From Opitutia bacterium (GTDB taxonomy: Bacteria > Verrucomicrobiota > Verrucomicrobiia > Opitutales > Opitutaceae), in the NCBI GenBank assembly GCA_947475065.1, contig CANJLB010000008.1:1-64000 (forward strand): a DNA stretch of 64,000 nt, written 5' to 3'. The notes under the pieces were generated by a model, which saw only the letters and a list, made by a program, of their open reading frames with translations, did not search any database and was not told the DNA's origin. This document shows positions 32,608-39,232 of the stretch, piece by piece. A program made the translations under genes and the position numbers. Numbering within the stretch: the stretch's first letter is position 1; every line of letters begins with the position of its first letter.

Positions 32608-33929
32608 ACTCCGATTCGCTCTCGTCCTTTCCCGTCGCCAGGGCAACCGTCGCTGCACCCGCTGGGCTGCGCAGGGCACAGCCCTCGCTCGCGCGGCGCG
32701 CCGTGCTGGGCTCGTTCGCCGGTATGACCCGCGGGCATCTGCAGATTGAGCTGCCCGGCGGCGGCACGGCTGACTTCGGCTCGCCCGCCGACGCCCAAAT
32801 CCGCCGCCTGCCGCTTGACCTGCCTGCGGCCGCTGTCATCCGCGTGCACCGTGAGGCATTTTTCAAAAAATGCCTCTGGGCGGGCGACATCGGTTTCGGC
32901 GAGTCATTCGTGGACGGCGACTGGGACACCCCTGATCTTACCGCCGTCGTTGCGTGGTTCCTGCTCAACCTTGACGCTGCGCCCGGCCTCTCCGGCTCGC
33001 ATCGTGCCCGGGCGCTCGCGCAAAACTTTCTGCACGCCGCCAACCGTCTCGGGCACGTGCTCCGCCCCAACTCCCGAGCCCTCGCCCGCCGCAATATCCG
33101 CGATCATTACGACCTGTCCAACGAGTTCTTCGCGCTCTGGCTCGATCCTGCGATGATGTATTCCTCTGCAAAATGGCCCGCGCATGCGCCTGATCTCGCA
33201 CTGGCCGACGCCCAACGGGAGAAAAACGACGTTCTCTGCCGTGCGCTGCGCCTCACGCCGGCCGACCATGTGTTGGAAATTGGCACCGGCTGGGGCGGCT
33301 GGTCGTTGCACGCGGCCCAAATTTACGGCTGCCGCGTCACCACTGTGACCATTTCGCAACAGCAGTTCGACCACGCCCGCGCCCGGGTCACCGCCGCCGG
33401 CCTCGCCGGCCGCGTCGAGGTGCGCCTGCAGGACTACCGCGAGATCACGGGGCAGTTCGACAAGATCGTCTCCATCGAGATGATGGAGGCGCTGGGCCAC
33501 CGCTACCTGCCGGAGTTTTGCCGCATAATCAGCCGCGCGCTCAAGCCCGGTGGCCTGGTCGCGCTGCAGTTCATCACCTGCCCCGACGCGCGCTACGAAA
33601 GCTTCCGCCACGGAGTGGATTTTATCCAGAAGCACATTTTTCCCGGCTCGCTGCTGCTCTCGCTCAATCGCGTCAGCGCCGAGCTCGCCAGCGCGGGCGG
33701 CTTTGTGCTGCACACGGCGGACGATTTCGGAACCGACTACGCGCGCACGCTGCGGTTGTGGCGCGGAACGTTCTCCGCCCACCTCGCCGAAGTGCGCGCG
33801 CTGGGATTCGACGACCGCTTCATCCGCAAATGGACCTACTATCTCAGCTATTGCGAGGCGGCGTTTGCCCTGCGGAACATCTCGGTCGTCCATACCCTGT
33901 ACACGCGGGCGAACAATCTGAGCCTGTAA
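32604..33929 (+). CDS. cfa: Cyclopropane-fatty-acyl-phospholipid synthase-family methyltransferase
   Basis: This 441-aa SAM-dependent enzyme transfers a methylene/methyl group to acyl-chain double bonds in membrane phospholipids. The N-terminal lipid-binding region includes FFKKCLWAGDIGFGESFVDG and DWDTPDL. The catalytic domain has NIRDHYDLSNEFFALWLDP, MMYSSAKW, SAM motif I VLEIGTGWGGWSLHAAQIYG (about 221), TISQQQFDHARARV, VSIEMMEALGHRYLPEFCRI and RKWTYYLSYCEAAFALRNIS. Its last residues are VVHTLYTRANNLSL; a degenerate copy of this end is preserved at 55.56 kb. It is coupled to DUF1365 upstream and followed after 53 bp by DUF1475. Confidence 0.92.
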   Translation: MNSDSLSSFPVARATVAAPAGLRRAQPSLARRAVLGSFAGMTRGHLQIELPGGGTADFGSPADAQIRRLPLDLPAAAVIRVHREAFFKKCLWAGDIGFGESFVDGDWDTPDLTAVVAWFLLNLDAAPGLSGSHRARALAQNFLHAANRLGHVLRPNSRALARRNIRDHYDLSNEFFALWLDPAMMYSSAKWPAHAPDLALADAQREKNDVLCRALRLTPADHVLEIGTGWGGWSLHAAQIYGCRVTTVTISQQQFDHARARVTAAGLAGRVEVRLQDYREITGQFDKIVSIEMMEALGHRYLPEFCRIISRALKPGGLVALQFITCPDARYESFRHGVDFIQKHIFPGSLLLSLNRVSAELASAGGFVLHTADDFGTDYARTLRLWRGTFSAHLAEVRALGFDDRFIRKWTYYLSYCEAAFALRNISVVHTLYTRANNLSL

Positions 33930-33982
33930 GCGCGGGCCGAGCGGCGGCGATTCTGTTCGCCCCGCGGCCCGCCGCTTTTCCT

Positions 33983-34384
33983 ATGCTCCCTGCCCTCCGC
34001 CTCCTTTTCGCCATCGTCCTCGCCTCCATGCTTGGGGTGACGGCGTGGGCTGGCCTGCATTGTCCGCTTTTCGCCGTGCCGCCTGACGTCGCTACGCATC
34101 CGTGGTTCATCGCCACGCTGTTCGACGCCTACTGGGGCTTTGCGACGTTTTATGTCTGGGTCGCCTACAAACAGATCGCCTGGCCCGCGCGCGTCACGTG
34201 GTTCGTCGCGATCATGCTGCTCGGCAACATCGCCATGTCGGCCTACTGCCTGCGCGAGCTGGGCCGCATCCCTGCCGCCACGCCGTTCGCGGACGTGCTC
34301 ACGCGCCGTGACGCCACCACCGGCATGCTCGGACCGTTACTCGCCGTTTTGGGGATTGCCGTCGTCGTGCTCGCCGCGCTGTGA
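33983..34384 (+). CDS. DUF1475 membrane protein
   Basis: This 133-aa protein has four hydrophobic helices and the family core ASMLGVTAWAGLHCPLFAVP, then HPWFIATLFDAYWGFATFYV and ARVTWFVAIMLLGNIAMSAY. Function is unknown; it is also known from plants. It lies between the CFA-type methyltransferase and DUF2062/DUF1295, suggesting a membrane part of the lipid-modification pathway. A paralogue in the same context lies at 55594. The start ATG follows a short AT-poor leader with no clear Shine-Dalgarno. Confidence 0.88.
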   Translation: MLPALRLLFAIVLASMLGVTAWAGLHCPLFAVPPDVATHPWFIATLFDAYWGFATFYVWVAYKQIAWPARVTWFVAIMLLGNIAMSAYCLRELGRIPAATPFADVLTRRDATTGMLGPLLAVLGIAVVVLAAL

Positions 34385-34393
34385 TGCCGTCCC

Positions 34394-35014
34394 TTGCCCG
34401 TGGAAAACTCCCCCCTCCCGCCCACCGCACCCAAGCCACGCGGTCCCCTGCTTCCGCCGCGTGCGCGCACTCTGTGGGAACGCCGCGTGCGCGATCCAAT
34501 CGTCATGCAGCTCACGCAAGGTATCACGCCGGAGAAAATCGCGCTCACCTTCGCCGTCGGCAGCGCGTGCGCGCTATTCCCGATCTTCGGCGTCACCTCG
34601 CTGATGTGCTTTCTCGCCGCCCTCGTGTGGCGGCTCAACCAGCCCATCATCCAAATTCTCAACCAGCTCCTGTTTCCCGTGCACGTGATGGTGTTCCTGC
34701 TCTGCGTTCACCTCGGCGAAAGGCTCTTCGGGGTGCCGGTGGCCGAACGGCTGATGCTCGATCCGTGGAAAATGCATGAGAAATATTTTGAGGCGTTTTG
34801 GTCCCATCCAATCCAGTCCCTGACCTTTTTCCTCAAGGACAATGCGGATAGCGTGACCTACTCCATTGTCGCGTGGGCCATTCTCGTGCCGGCCTATGTG
34901 CCGGTGGTCTATTATACGATGCGGCCGCTGATGCGCGGCATCGTGAAGGTGAAGGCCGAGGTCGCCGCCAAAAAGGCCGCCAACGCGCCCCCGCCCACCC
35001 ATCCGGTCCCGTGA
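34394..35014 (+). CDS. DUF2062 membrane protein
   Basis: This 206-aa protein shows the DUF2062 signature PEKIALTFAVGSACALFPIF, then a long hydrophobic region (GVTSLMCFLAALVWRLNQPI, NQLLFPVHVMVFLLCVHLGE) and a last helix YSIVAWAILVPAYVPVVYYT, ending in a Lys/Ala/Pro-rich tail. Role unknown; DUF2062 proteins often accompany lipid or polysaccharide synthesis genes. The start is TTG 34394 or GTG 34400; neither has a clear ribosome site. The stop overlaps the GTG start of the DUF1295 gene (GTGA at 35011-35014). The paralogue is at 56007. Confidence 0.82.
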   Translation: MPVENSPLPPTAPKPRGPLLPPRARTLWERRVRDPIVMQLTQGITPEKIALTFAVGSACALFPIFGVTSLMCFLAALVWRLNQPIIQILNQLLFPVHVMVFLLCVHLGERLFGVPVAERLMLDPWKMHEKYFEAFWSHPIQSLTFFLKDNADSVTYSIVAWAILVPAYVPVVYYTMRPLMRGIVKVKAEVAAKKAANAPPPTHPVP

Positions 35015-35796
35015 ACGCGCCCCTGCTCGCGCTGACGGCGTCGGCCGTGCTCTGCACCGCGTTTGCCGCGCTCTATCTCGTGGCGCGACGGATGGACAAC
35101 TATGGCATCGTGGACATCGCATGGTCTTTCGCGTTCGGCGCGCTGGCGGCGTTCTATGCGCTCGCCGCATCCGGACGGCCCTTGCGTCGCGCGGTCATCG
35201 CCGTCATGGCCGTGATCTGGAGCGGGCGGCTCGGCACGCATCTTTTTGTGCGCGTAATGGGCCACCACCCGGTCGAGGACGGGCGTTACGTGCAGTTACG
35301 GAAGGACTGGACGGCCAATATTGGCCCGAAGATGTTTGGTTTCTTCCAAATGCAGGCGGTGTCGGTCGTCGTGCTCGGGGTCGCGTTCCTTGTGGTGTGC
35401 CGCAACCCCTCGCCCACGATGCATCCGCTCGAAATCTCGGGTGCGGCGCTCTGGCTCGTCGCGCTTGCCGGCGAGGCTCTGGCCGACGCGCAGCTCGCCG
35501 CCTTCCGGCGCGCCGCCTCCAATCGGGGCCGCGTGTGCGCGGCCGGCCTGTGGCGTTACAGCCGGCACCCGAATTATTTTTTTGAGTGGCTGGTCTGGGT
35601 GGGTTACTTTGTTTTTGCGCTCGCTTCGCCGTGGGGCTGGCTCGCGGCCGTCGGTCCCGCGAGCATTCTCTGGCTGCTCCTGCGCGTGACCGGCATCCCG
35701 CTGACCGAGGAGCAGGCGGTTCGCACCAAGGGCGACGCCTATCGCCGCTACCAGCAAACCACGCCGGCCTTTGTGCCATGGCTTCCCAAGCCGTAG
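35011..35796 (+). CDS. DUF1295 (steroid 5-alpha-reductase-like) membrane protein
   Basis: This 261-aa polytopic protein has the family core: YLVARRMDNYGIVDIAWSFA, a GRLGTHLFVRVMGHHPVEDG, YVQLRKDWTA segment and, at the C-terminus, GLWRYSRHPNYFFEWLVWVG plus LRVTGIPLTEEQAVRTKGDA, YRRYQQTTPAF. The RHPNYFFEW and LTEEQ boxes are the NADPH/substrate region shared with steroid 5-alpha reductases and isoprenylcysteine methyltransferases. It may reduce or methylate a lipid double bond. It is co-translated with DUF2062 and followed by a second CFA-like methyltransferase. The paralogue is at 56509. Confidence 0.9.
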   Translation: MNAPLLALTASAVLCTAFAALYLVARRMDNYGIVDIAWSFAFGALAAFYALAASGRPLRRAVIAVMAVIWSGRLGTHLFVRVMGHHPVEDGRYVQLRKDWTANIGPKMFGFFQMQAVSVVVLGVAFLVVCRNPSPTMHPLEISGAALWLVALAGEALADAQLAAFRRAASNRGRVCAAGLWRYSRHPNYFFEWLVWVGYFVFALASPWGWLAAVGPASILWLLLRVTGIPLTEEQAVRTKGDAYRRYQQTTPAFVPWLPKP

Positions 35797-35878
35797 CCGG
35801 TGGAGGCAGTGGGGAGCAGCATCCCTGAGGCCGTTGCCCCCCGCCTGCCCGCATTTCACGCTCCTCACCCCTGCCACG

Positions 35879-36889
35879 ATGCTCGACACCCTCCTCGAAA
35901 AAAACCTTCTGCCCGACGCGTTCGTGCGTTTCGGCATCCGTCGCCTGCTTGCGAAGCGCCTGCGGGAGGAAGCCGCCCGCTACGACCGCGCCGCCTATGT
36001 CGCCGACCTCAAGCTGCGCGCGCTCGCCGAGCAGACCGCCGCCGCCAACGAGCAGCACTACGAGGTTCCCACGCGATTCTATCAGCTTTGCCTTGGCCCG
36101 CGCCTGAAATACTCCGGCTGCCTCTATCCAACCGGTCGCGAGACGCTCGCCGAGGCCGAAGAGGCCATGCTCGCCCTCTACGCCGGGCGCGCGCAACTCG
36201 CCGACGGCCAGCGCATCCTCGAACTCGGCTGCGGCTGGGGTTCGCTCTGCCTTTACAATGCGGAAAAATTTCCCCGCGCCCGCATCACCGCGATTTCCAA
36301 CTCCCGCACGCAGAAGGAGCACATTGACGCCGAGGCGAAGCGCCGCGGCCTCACCAACCTCGAAATCATCACCTGTGACATCAATGTCTTCGACACCGCG
36401 CCAGCGCAGTTCGACCGCGTCGTTTCGGTGGAAATGTTTGAGCATCTTAAGAATTATCAGCGCCTTTTCGCCCACATCGCCCGCTGGCTGAAGCCTGGCG
36501 GCCTGCTCTTCACGCATATTTTTACGCACTCACGCCTGAGCTACCATTTTGTCGCCCGCGACGCGTCCGACTGGATGGCACGGTATTTCTTCACTGGCGG
36601 CCAGATGCCGGCGCACGATTTGCTGCCCCAGTTTCAGGATGACCTCCGGCTGGTCTCAGACTGGAAGGTCAGCGGCACGCACTACCGGCGCACAGCCGCG
36701 CATTGGCTGCAAAACATGGACGCCCACCATGCCGAAATCCTCCCGCTCTTCGCCACGACCTACGGCCAGGAATCTGCGACCAAGTGGTGGGCCTACTGGC
36801 GCACCTTTTACCTGGCCTGTGCCGAGCTCTGGGGCTGCCGCAACGGCGAAGAGTGGCTCGTGAGCCACTATCTTTTTGCCAAACCATGA
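35879..36889 (+). CDS. Second CFA-like SAM-dependent methyltransferase
   Basis: This 336-aa methyltransferase has QHYEVPTRFYQLCLGPRLKY and SGCLYPTGRETLAEAEEAML, the short CFA-family entry motif. SAM motif I is ILELGCGWGSLCLYNAEKFP (about residue 113). Later motifs are AISNSRTQKEHIDAEAKRRG, ITCDINVFDTAPAQFDRVVS, VEMFEHLKNYQRLFAHIARW and LKPGGLLFTHIFTH. The N-terminal lipid-binding domain of classic CFA synthase is missing, so it is nearer to the CFA-like/tuberculostearate-type methyltransferases of similar clusters. It closes the lipid block. The ATG at 35879 gives MLDTLLEKNLLPDAFVRFGI. Confidence 0.9.
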   Translation: MLDTLLEKNLLPDAFVRFGIRRLLAKRLREEAARYDRAAYVADLKLRALAEQTAAANEQHYEVPTRFYQLCLGPRLKYSGCLYPTGRETLAEAEEAMLALYAGRAQLADGQRILELGCGWGSLCLYNAEKFPRARITAISNSRTQKEHIDAEAKRRGLTNLEIITCDINVFDTAPAQFDRVVSVEMFEHLKNYQRLFAHIARWLKPGGLLFTHIFTHSRLSYHFVARDASDWMARYFFTGGQMPAHDLLPQFQDDLRLVSDWKVSGTHYRRTAAHWLQNMDAHHAEILPLFATTYGQESATKWWAYWRTFYLACAELWGCRNGEEWLVSHYLFAKP

Positions 36890-36943
36890 GAGCCGCCGAT
36901 CTCGCGCCCGGATCAACCGCAGCTCCACCATTGGCCTTGAGCC

Positions 36944-37726
36944 TCACTTCATCGGCGAGAAATCCGTTGGAACCAGAAACACCGAGGCGGTCTGCGGGGA
37001 AAGGTTGTCCTTGCGCTCGGACTCGGCCTTGGCGGCCTGCCACTCGGGGTCGGCGCGGAACGCAGCCCATGAGGTGGTGGCGGCCTCACGGCCGGGGTAG
37101 GCCATGAAATAGACGAGCGTGGTGGCGGCACCCTTGTCGGCGTCGAGCGGGTGGAAGTAGGCGAGGCTGGTCATGCCGTGCTTGGCGAAGAGGCGCGTGG
37201 TGTGGTCGCGGAAGCGGGCGTCGAGCGCGGCGAGCTTTTCCGGCGGGACGGTGTAGGTGCGCAGCTCAAAGGCGCGCGCCGCGCTGCCGGCCCGCGTGGT
37301 CAGAAGCGCCGGCGAGTAGTCCGTAGGCGCGAGGAAGACCGACTCGGTTTTCGCCACGATGGCACCGCCTGCCTCGCTCGCAGCCTTGGCGGCCATCCAC
37401 TCGGGGTCGGCGCGGAAGGCGGCCCACGACGCGACGGCGGCTTCGCGGTTGGCGTGCGCGAGCAGATAGACGAGTTTTTCGCCCGCGCCGTCCTTCGCCT
37501 CTGCCGGCACCCAGTAGCCGACGTTCACGATGCCATGTTTTGCAAAAAGCCGCACGGTATGATCGCGGAAGCGTGCGAGCACCTTGTCGAGGTTGCCCGG
37601 CGTGGCCGTGTAGGTGCGGAGCTCATAGACACGCGAGTCGGGCGCGGTTGCGGCGACCGGCTTCGGAGCGAGGGCGCAGCCAGCGGACATGATGAGCAGG
37701 ACGAAGAGGGGCAGGGTGATTTTCAT
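36944..37726 (-). CDS. Lipoprotein with two tandem NIPSNAP domains
   Basis: This 260-aa protein has a lipobox signal peptide (LPLFVLLIMSAGC, Cys about residue 17). Two ~105-residue NIPSNAP repeats follow: first RVYELRTYTATPGNLDKVLA with RFRDHTVRLFAKHGIVNVGY, second RAFELRTYTVPPEKLAALDA with RFRDHTTRLFAKHGMTSLAY, each ending in an SWAAFRADPEW helix. NIPSNAP belongs to the dimeric alpha-beta barrel fold; bacterial roles are unknown. The two copies are highly similar to each other, indicating internal duplication. It is convergent with the methyltransferase gene. Confidence 0.9.
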   Translation of the reverse strand: MKITLPLFVLLIMSAGCALAPKPVAATAPDSRVYELRTYTATPGNLDKVLARFRDHTVRLFAKHGIVNVGYWVPAEAKDGAGEKLVYLLAHANREAAVASWAAFRADPEWMAAKAASEAGGAIVAKTESVFLAPTDYSPALLTTRAGSAARAFELRTYTVPPEKLAALDARFRDHTTRLFAKHGMTSLAYFHPLDADKGAATTLVYFMAYPGREAATTSWAAFRADPEWQAAKAESERKDNLSPQTASVFLVPTDFSPMK

Positions 37727-37967
37727 CGGAAAGGGGTGTGAGCGTCGGCGGTTTTCTGGCGCGAGTCAATGCGTGCCGGCGGCGGGTGGTGGCATAGTTT
37801 GACGTTTGTGGGTGGAGCGCGCCGGGACTGTCCCGGCGCGCTGTTCGAAATTCCCCAAATGTGTCTCCACCCGGCGGCGGCCTGGGCTTACGGCGGCAGC
37901 CTTGATCGGGACTCTCCCCGACAAAACCCTGATTGCCCTCCGCCGTTTCGTCCGCCACGTTCGTCCC

Positions 37968-38732
37968 ATGTTGAAGCGCGGCATCCTCATCGCCCTGCTG
38001 TTCGCGTCCGCTCTGGTCGGACGCGGGGCGGAGGATCTTGACGCCCTGCTCAAGCAGGGCCTCACCGCCGAGGTCAGGCTCGACCCCCGTGCGGCCCTCG
38101 TGTTCTTCCGTCAGGCCGACGCCGCCAAACCGGATGATCCGTTCATTCTGCAGAAAATCGCCCAGCAGCTTTCTGACAGCACCTCGGTCGCGCCGCTTCC
38201 GGCCAAGGAGGAGCGGCGCCGCCTCGTCGGCGAGGCGCTCACCTACGCCCAACGCGCGGCCGCACTCGCGCCCAAGAACGCCCTCAACGTCCTTTCCGTC
38301 GCTATCTGCTATGGCAAGCTTGCGCTCGACTCCGGCACGCGCGCCAAGATCGAAAACTCCCGCCTCGTCAAACGCCACGCGGAGGAGGCGCTCGCGCTCG
38401 ACGCCGCCTCCGACTGGGCGCACCACATCCTCGCGCGCTGGCACCTCGAGGTCGCCAGCCTCGGTTTCGCCGACCGCATCGCGCTCAAGGTGGTCTATGG
38501 CGGCCTGCCGTCCGCCACGGTGGCCGAGGCCATCGCCCATTTCCAGCGCGCCGCCGAACTCGCGCCCAAGCAGCCCTCGCATCACATCGAGCTCGCTTTC
38601 GCCCTGCTCGCCGCCAGCCGCAAGGCCGATGCCCGCCGGGAGTTTCAGGCGGGACTTGACCTGCCCGACTCGATGGTCGTGGACGCCGAAGCCAAGGAGC
38701 GCGCCCGCGCTGCTCTGGCGAAGCTGAAATAA
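37968..38732 (+). CDS. Exported TPR-type protein (RMD1-like)
   Basis: This 254-aa protein has a signal peptide (MLKRGILIALLFASALVGRG). Helical TPR-like pairs follow: LKQGLTAEVRLDPRAALVFF, EALTYAQRAAALAPKNALNV, then HAEEALALDAASDWAHHILA and AIAHFQRAAELAPKQPSHHI with ELAFALLAASRKADARREFQ. The central KNALNVLSVAICYGKLA plus WHLEVASLGF resembles the 'regulator of microtubule dynamics'-like TPR family present in bacteria. It probably scaffolds proteins in the periplasm. The ATG at 37968 is chosen for the signal peptide; the upstream frame is repeat-free but non-coding in character. Confidence 0.75.
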   Translation: MLKRGILIALLFASALVGRGAEDLDALLKQGLTAEVRLDPRAALVFFRQADAAKPDDPFILQKIAQQLSDSTSVAPLPAKEERRRLVGEALTYAQRAAALAPKNALNVLSVAICYGKLALDSGTRAKIENSRLVKRHAEEALALDAASDWAHHILARWHLEVASLGFADRIALKVVYGGLPSATVAEAIAHFQRAAELAPKQPSHHIELAFALLAASRKADARREFQAGLDLPDSMVVDAEAKERARAALAKLK

Positions 38733-38783
38733 TTCCGCGAGCCCTGGGTCAAGGCCTTCCGGCGACGACGTCTCGGACCAGGC

Positions 38784-38826
38784 TACGAAGATTTTCGTTG
38801 ACAGCTACGAAATGCTTCGTATCTGT
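38784..38826 (+). promoter_or_regulatory. Promoter with two palindromic operators for the BlaI-type repressor
   Basis: ACGAAGATTTTCGT (38785-38798) and TACGAAATGCTTCGTA (38806-38821) are two palindromes sharing the half-site ACGAA with TTCGT and a 4-base spacer. A perfect -35 TTGACA (38798-38803) sits between them and a weak -10 TATCTG (38820-38825) 16 bases on, so both operators overlap the promoter. The predicted start of transcription is within a few bases of the ATG at 38834, implying a nearly leaderless mRNA. Known BlaI/MecI operators are paired dyads but with TACA/TGTA half-sites, so the half-site here differs. Confidence 0.65.
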
Positions 38827-38833
38827 TCGACGC

Positions 38834-39232
38834 ATGGCAGCAAAACCAATCCCGCCGGTCCCGCGCGCCACCGAGGCGGAGCATAAAATTTTGCAGGCGC
38901 TCTGGCGGCGGGGCCCGGCGACAGTGCGCGAGGTCTGGGCGGAGCTTGGCCGTGACGTGGGATACACCACCGTGCTCAAGCTCCTCCAGATCATGCTCGC
39001 CAAAAAACTTGTGCGCCGCGATGACACGCCGACCTCGCACATCTATGCCGCCGCCATGACCGAGGCCGAGATGCAGGCGCAGATGGTGGACGGCCTGATT
39101 GACCGCGTGTTTGGCGGCTCGGCCGGCCAGCTCGTGCTGCGTGCCCTCGCCGCCAAGCCCGTTTCTCCTCACGAACTCCAGGCCATCCGCCAGCTCATCG
39201 CCCAAGCGGAGAGCCGCCCCAAAAAACCATGA
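38834..39232 (+). CDS. BlaI/MecI/CopY-type transcriptional repressor
   Basis: This 132-aa winged-helix repressor has RATEAEHKILQALWRRGPAT, VREVWAELGRDVGYTTVLKL and LQIMLAKKLVRRDDTPTSHI, the BlaI/MecI DNA-binding domain. The C-terminal dimerisation tail (AAAMTEAEMQAQMVDGLIDR, VFGGSAGQLVLRALA) contains the region normally cut by BlaR1. Two palindromes overlap its promoter. It is co-translated (ATGA at 39229) with the M56 metalloprotease fusion, the standard BlaI-BlaR1 arrangement, but no beta-lactamase or penicillin-binding sensor domain is present. The ATG at 38834 is chosen because it follows the operator/promoter. Confidence 0.93.
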   Translation: MAAKPIPPVPRATEAEHKILQALWRRGPATVREVWAELGRDVGYTTVLKLLQIMLAKKLVRRDDTPTSHIYAAAMTEAEMQAQMVDGLIDRVFGGSAGQLVLRALAAKPVSPHELQAIRQLIAQAESRPKKP

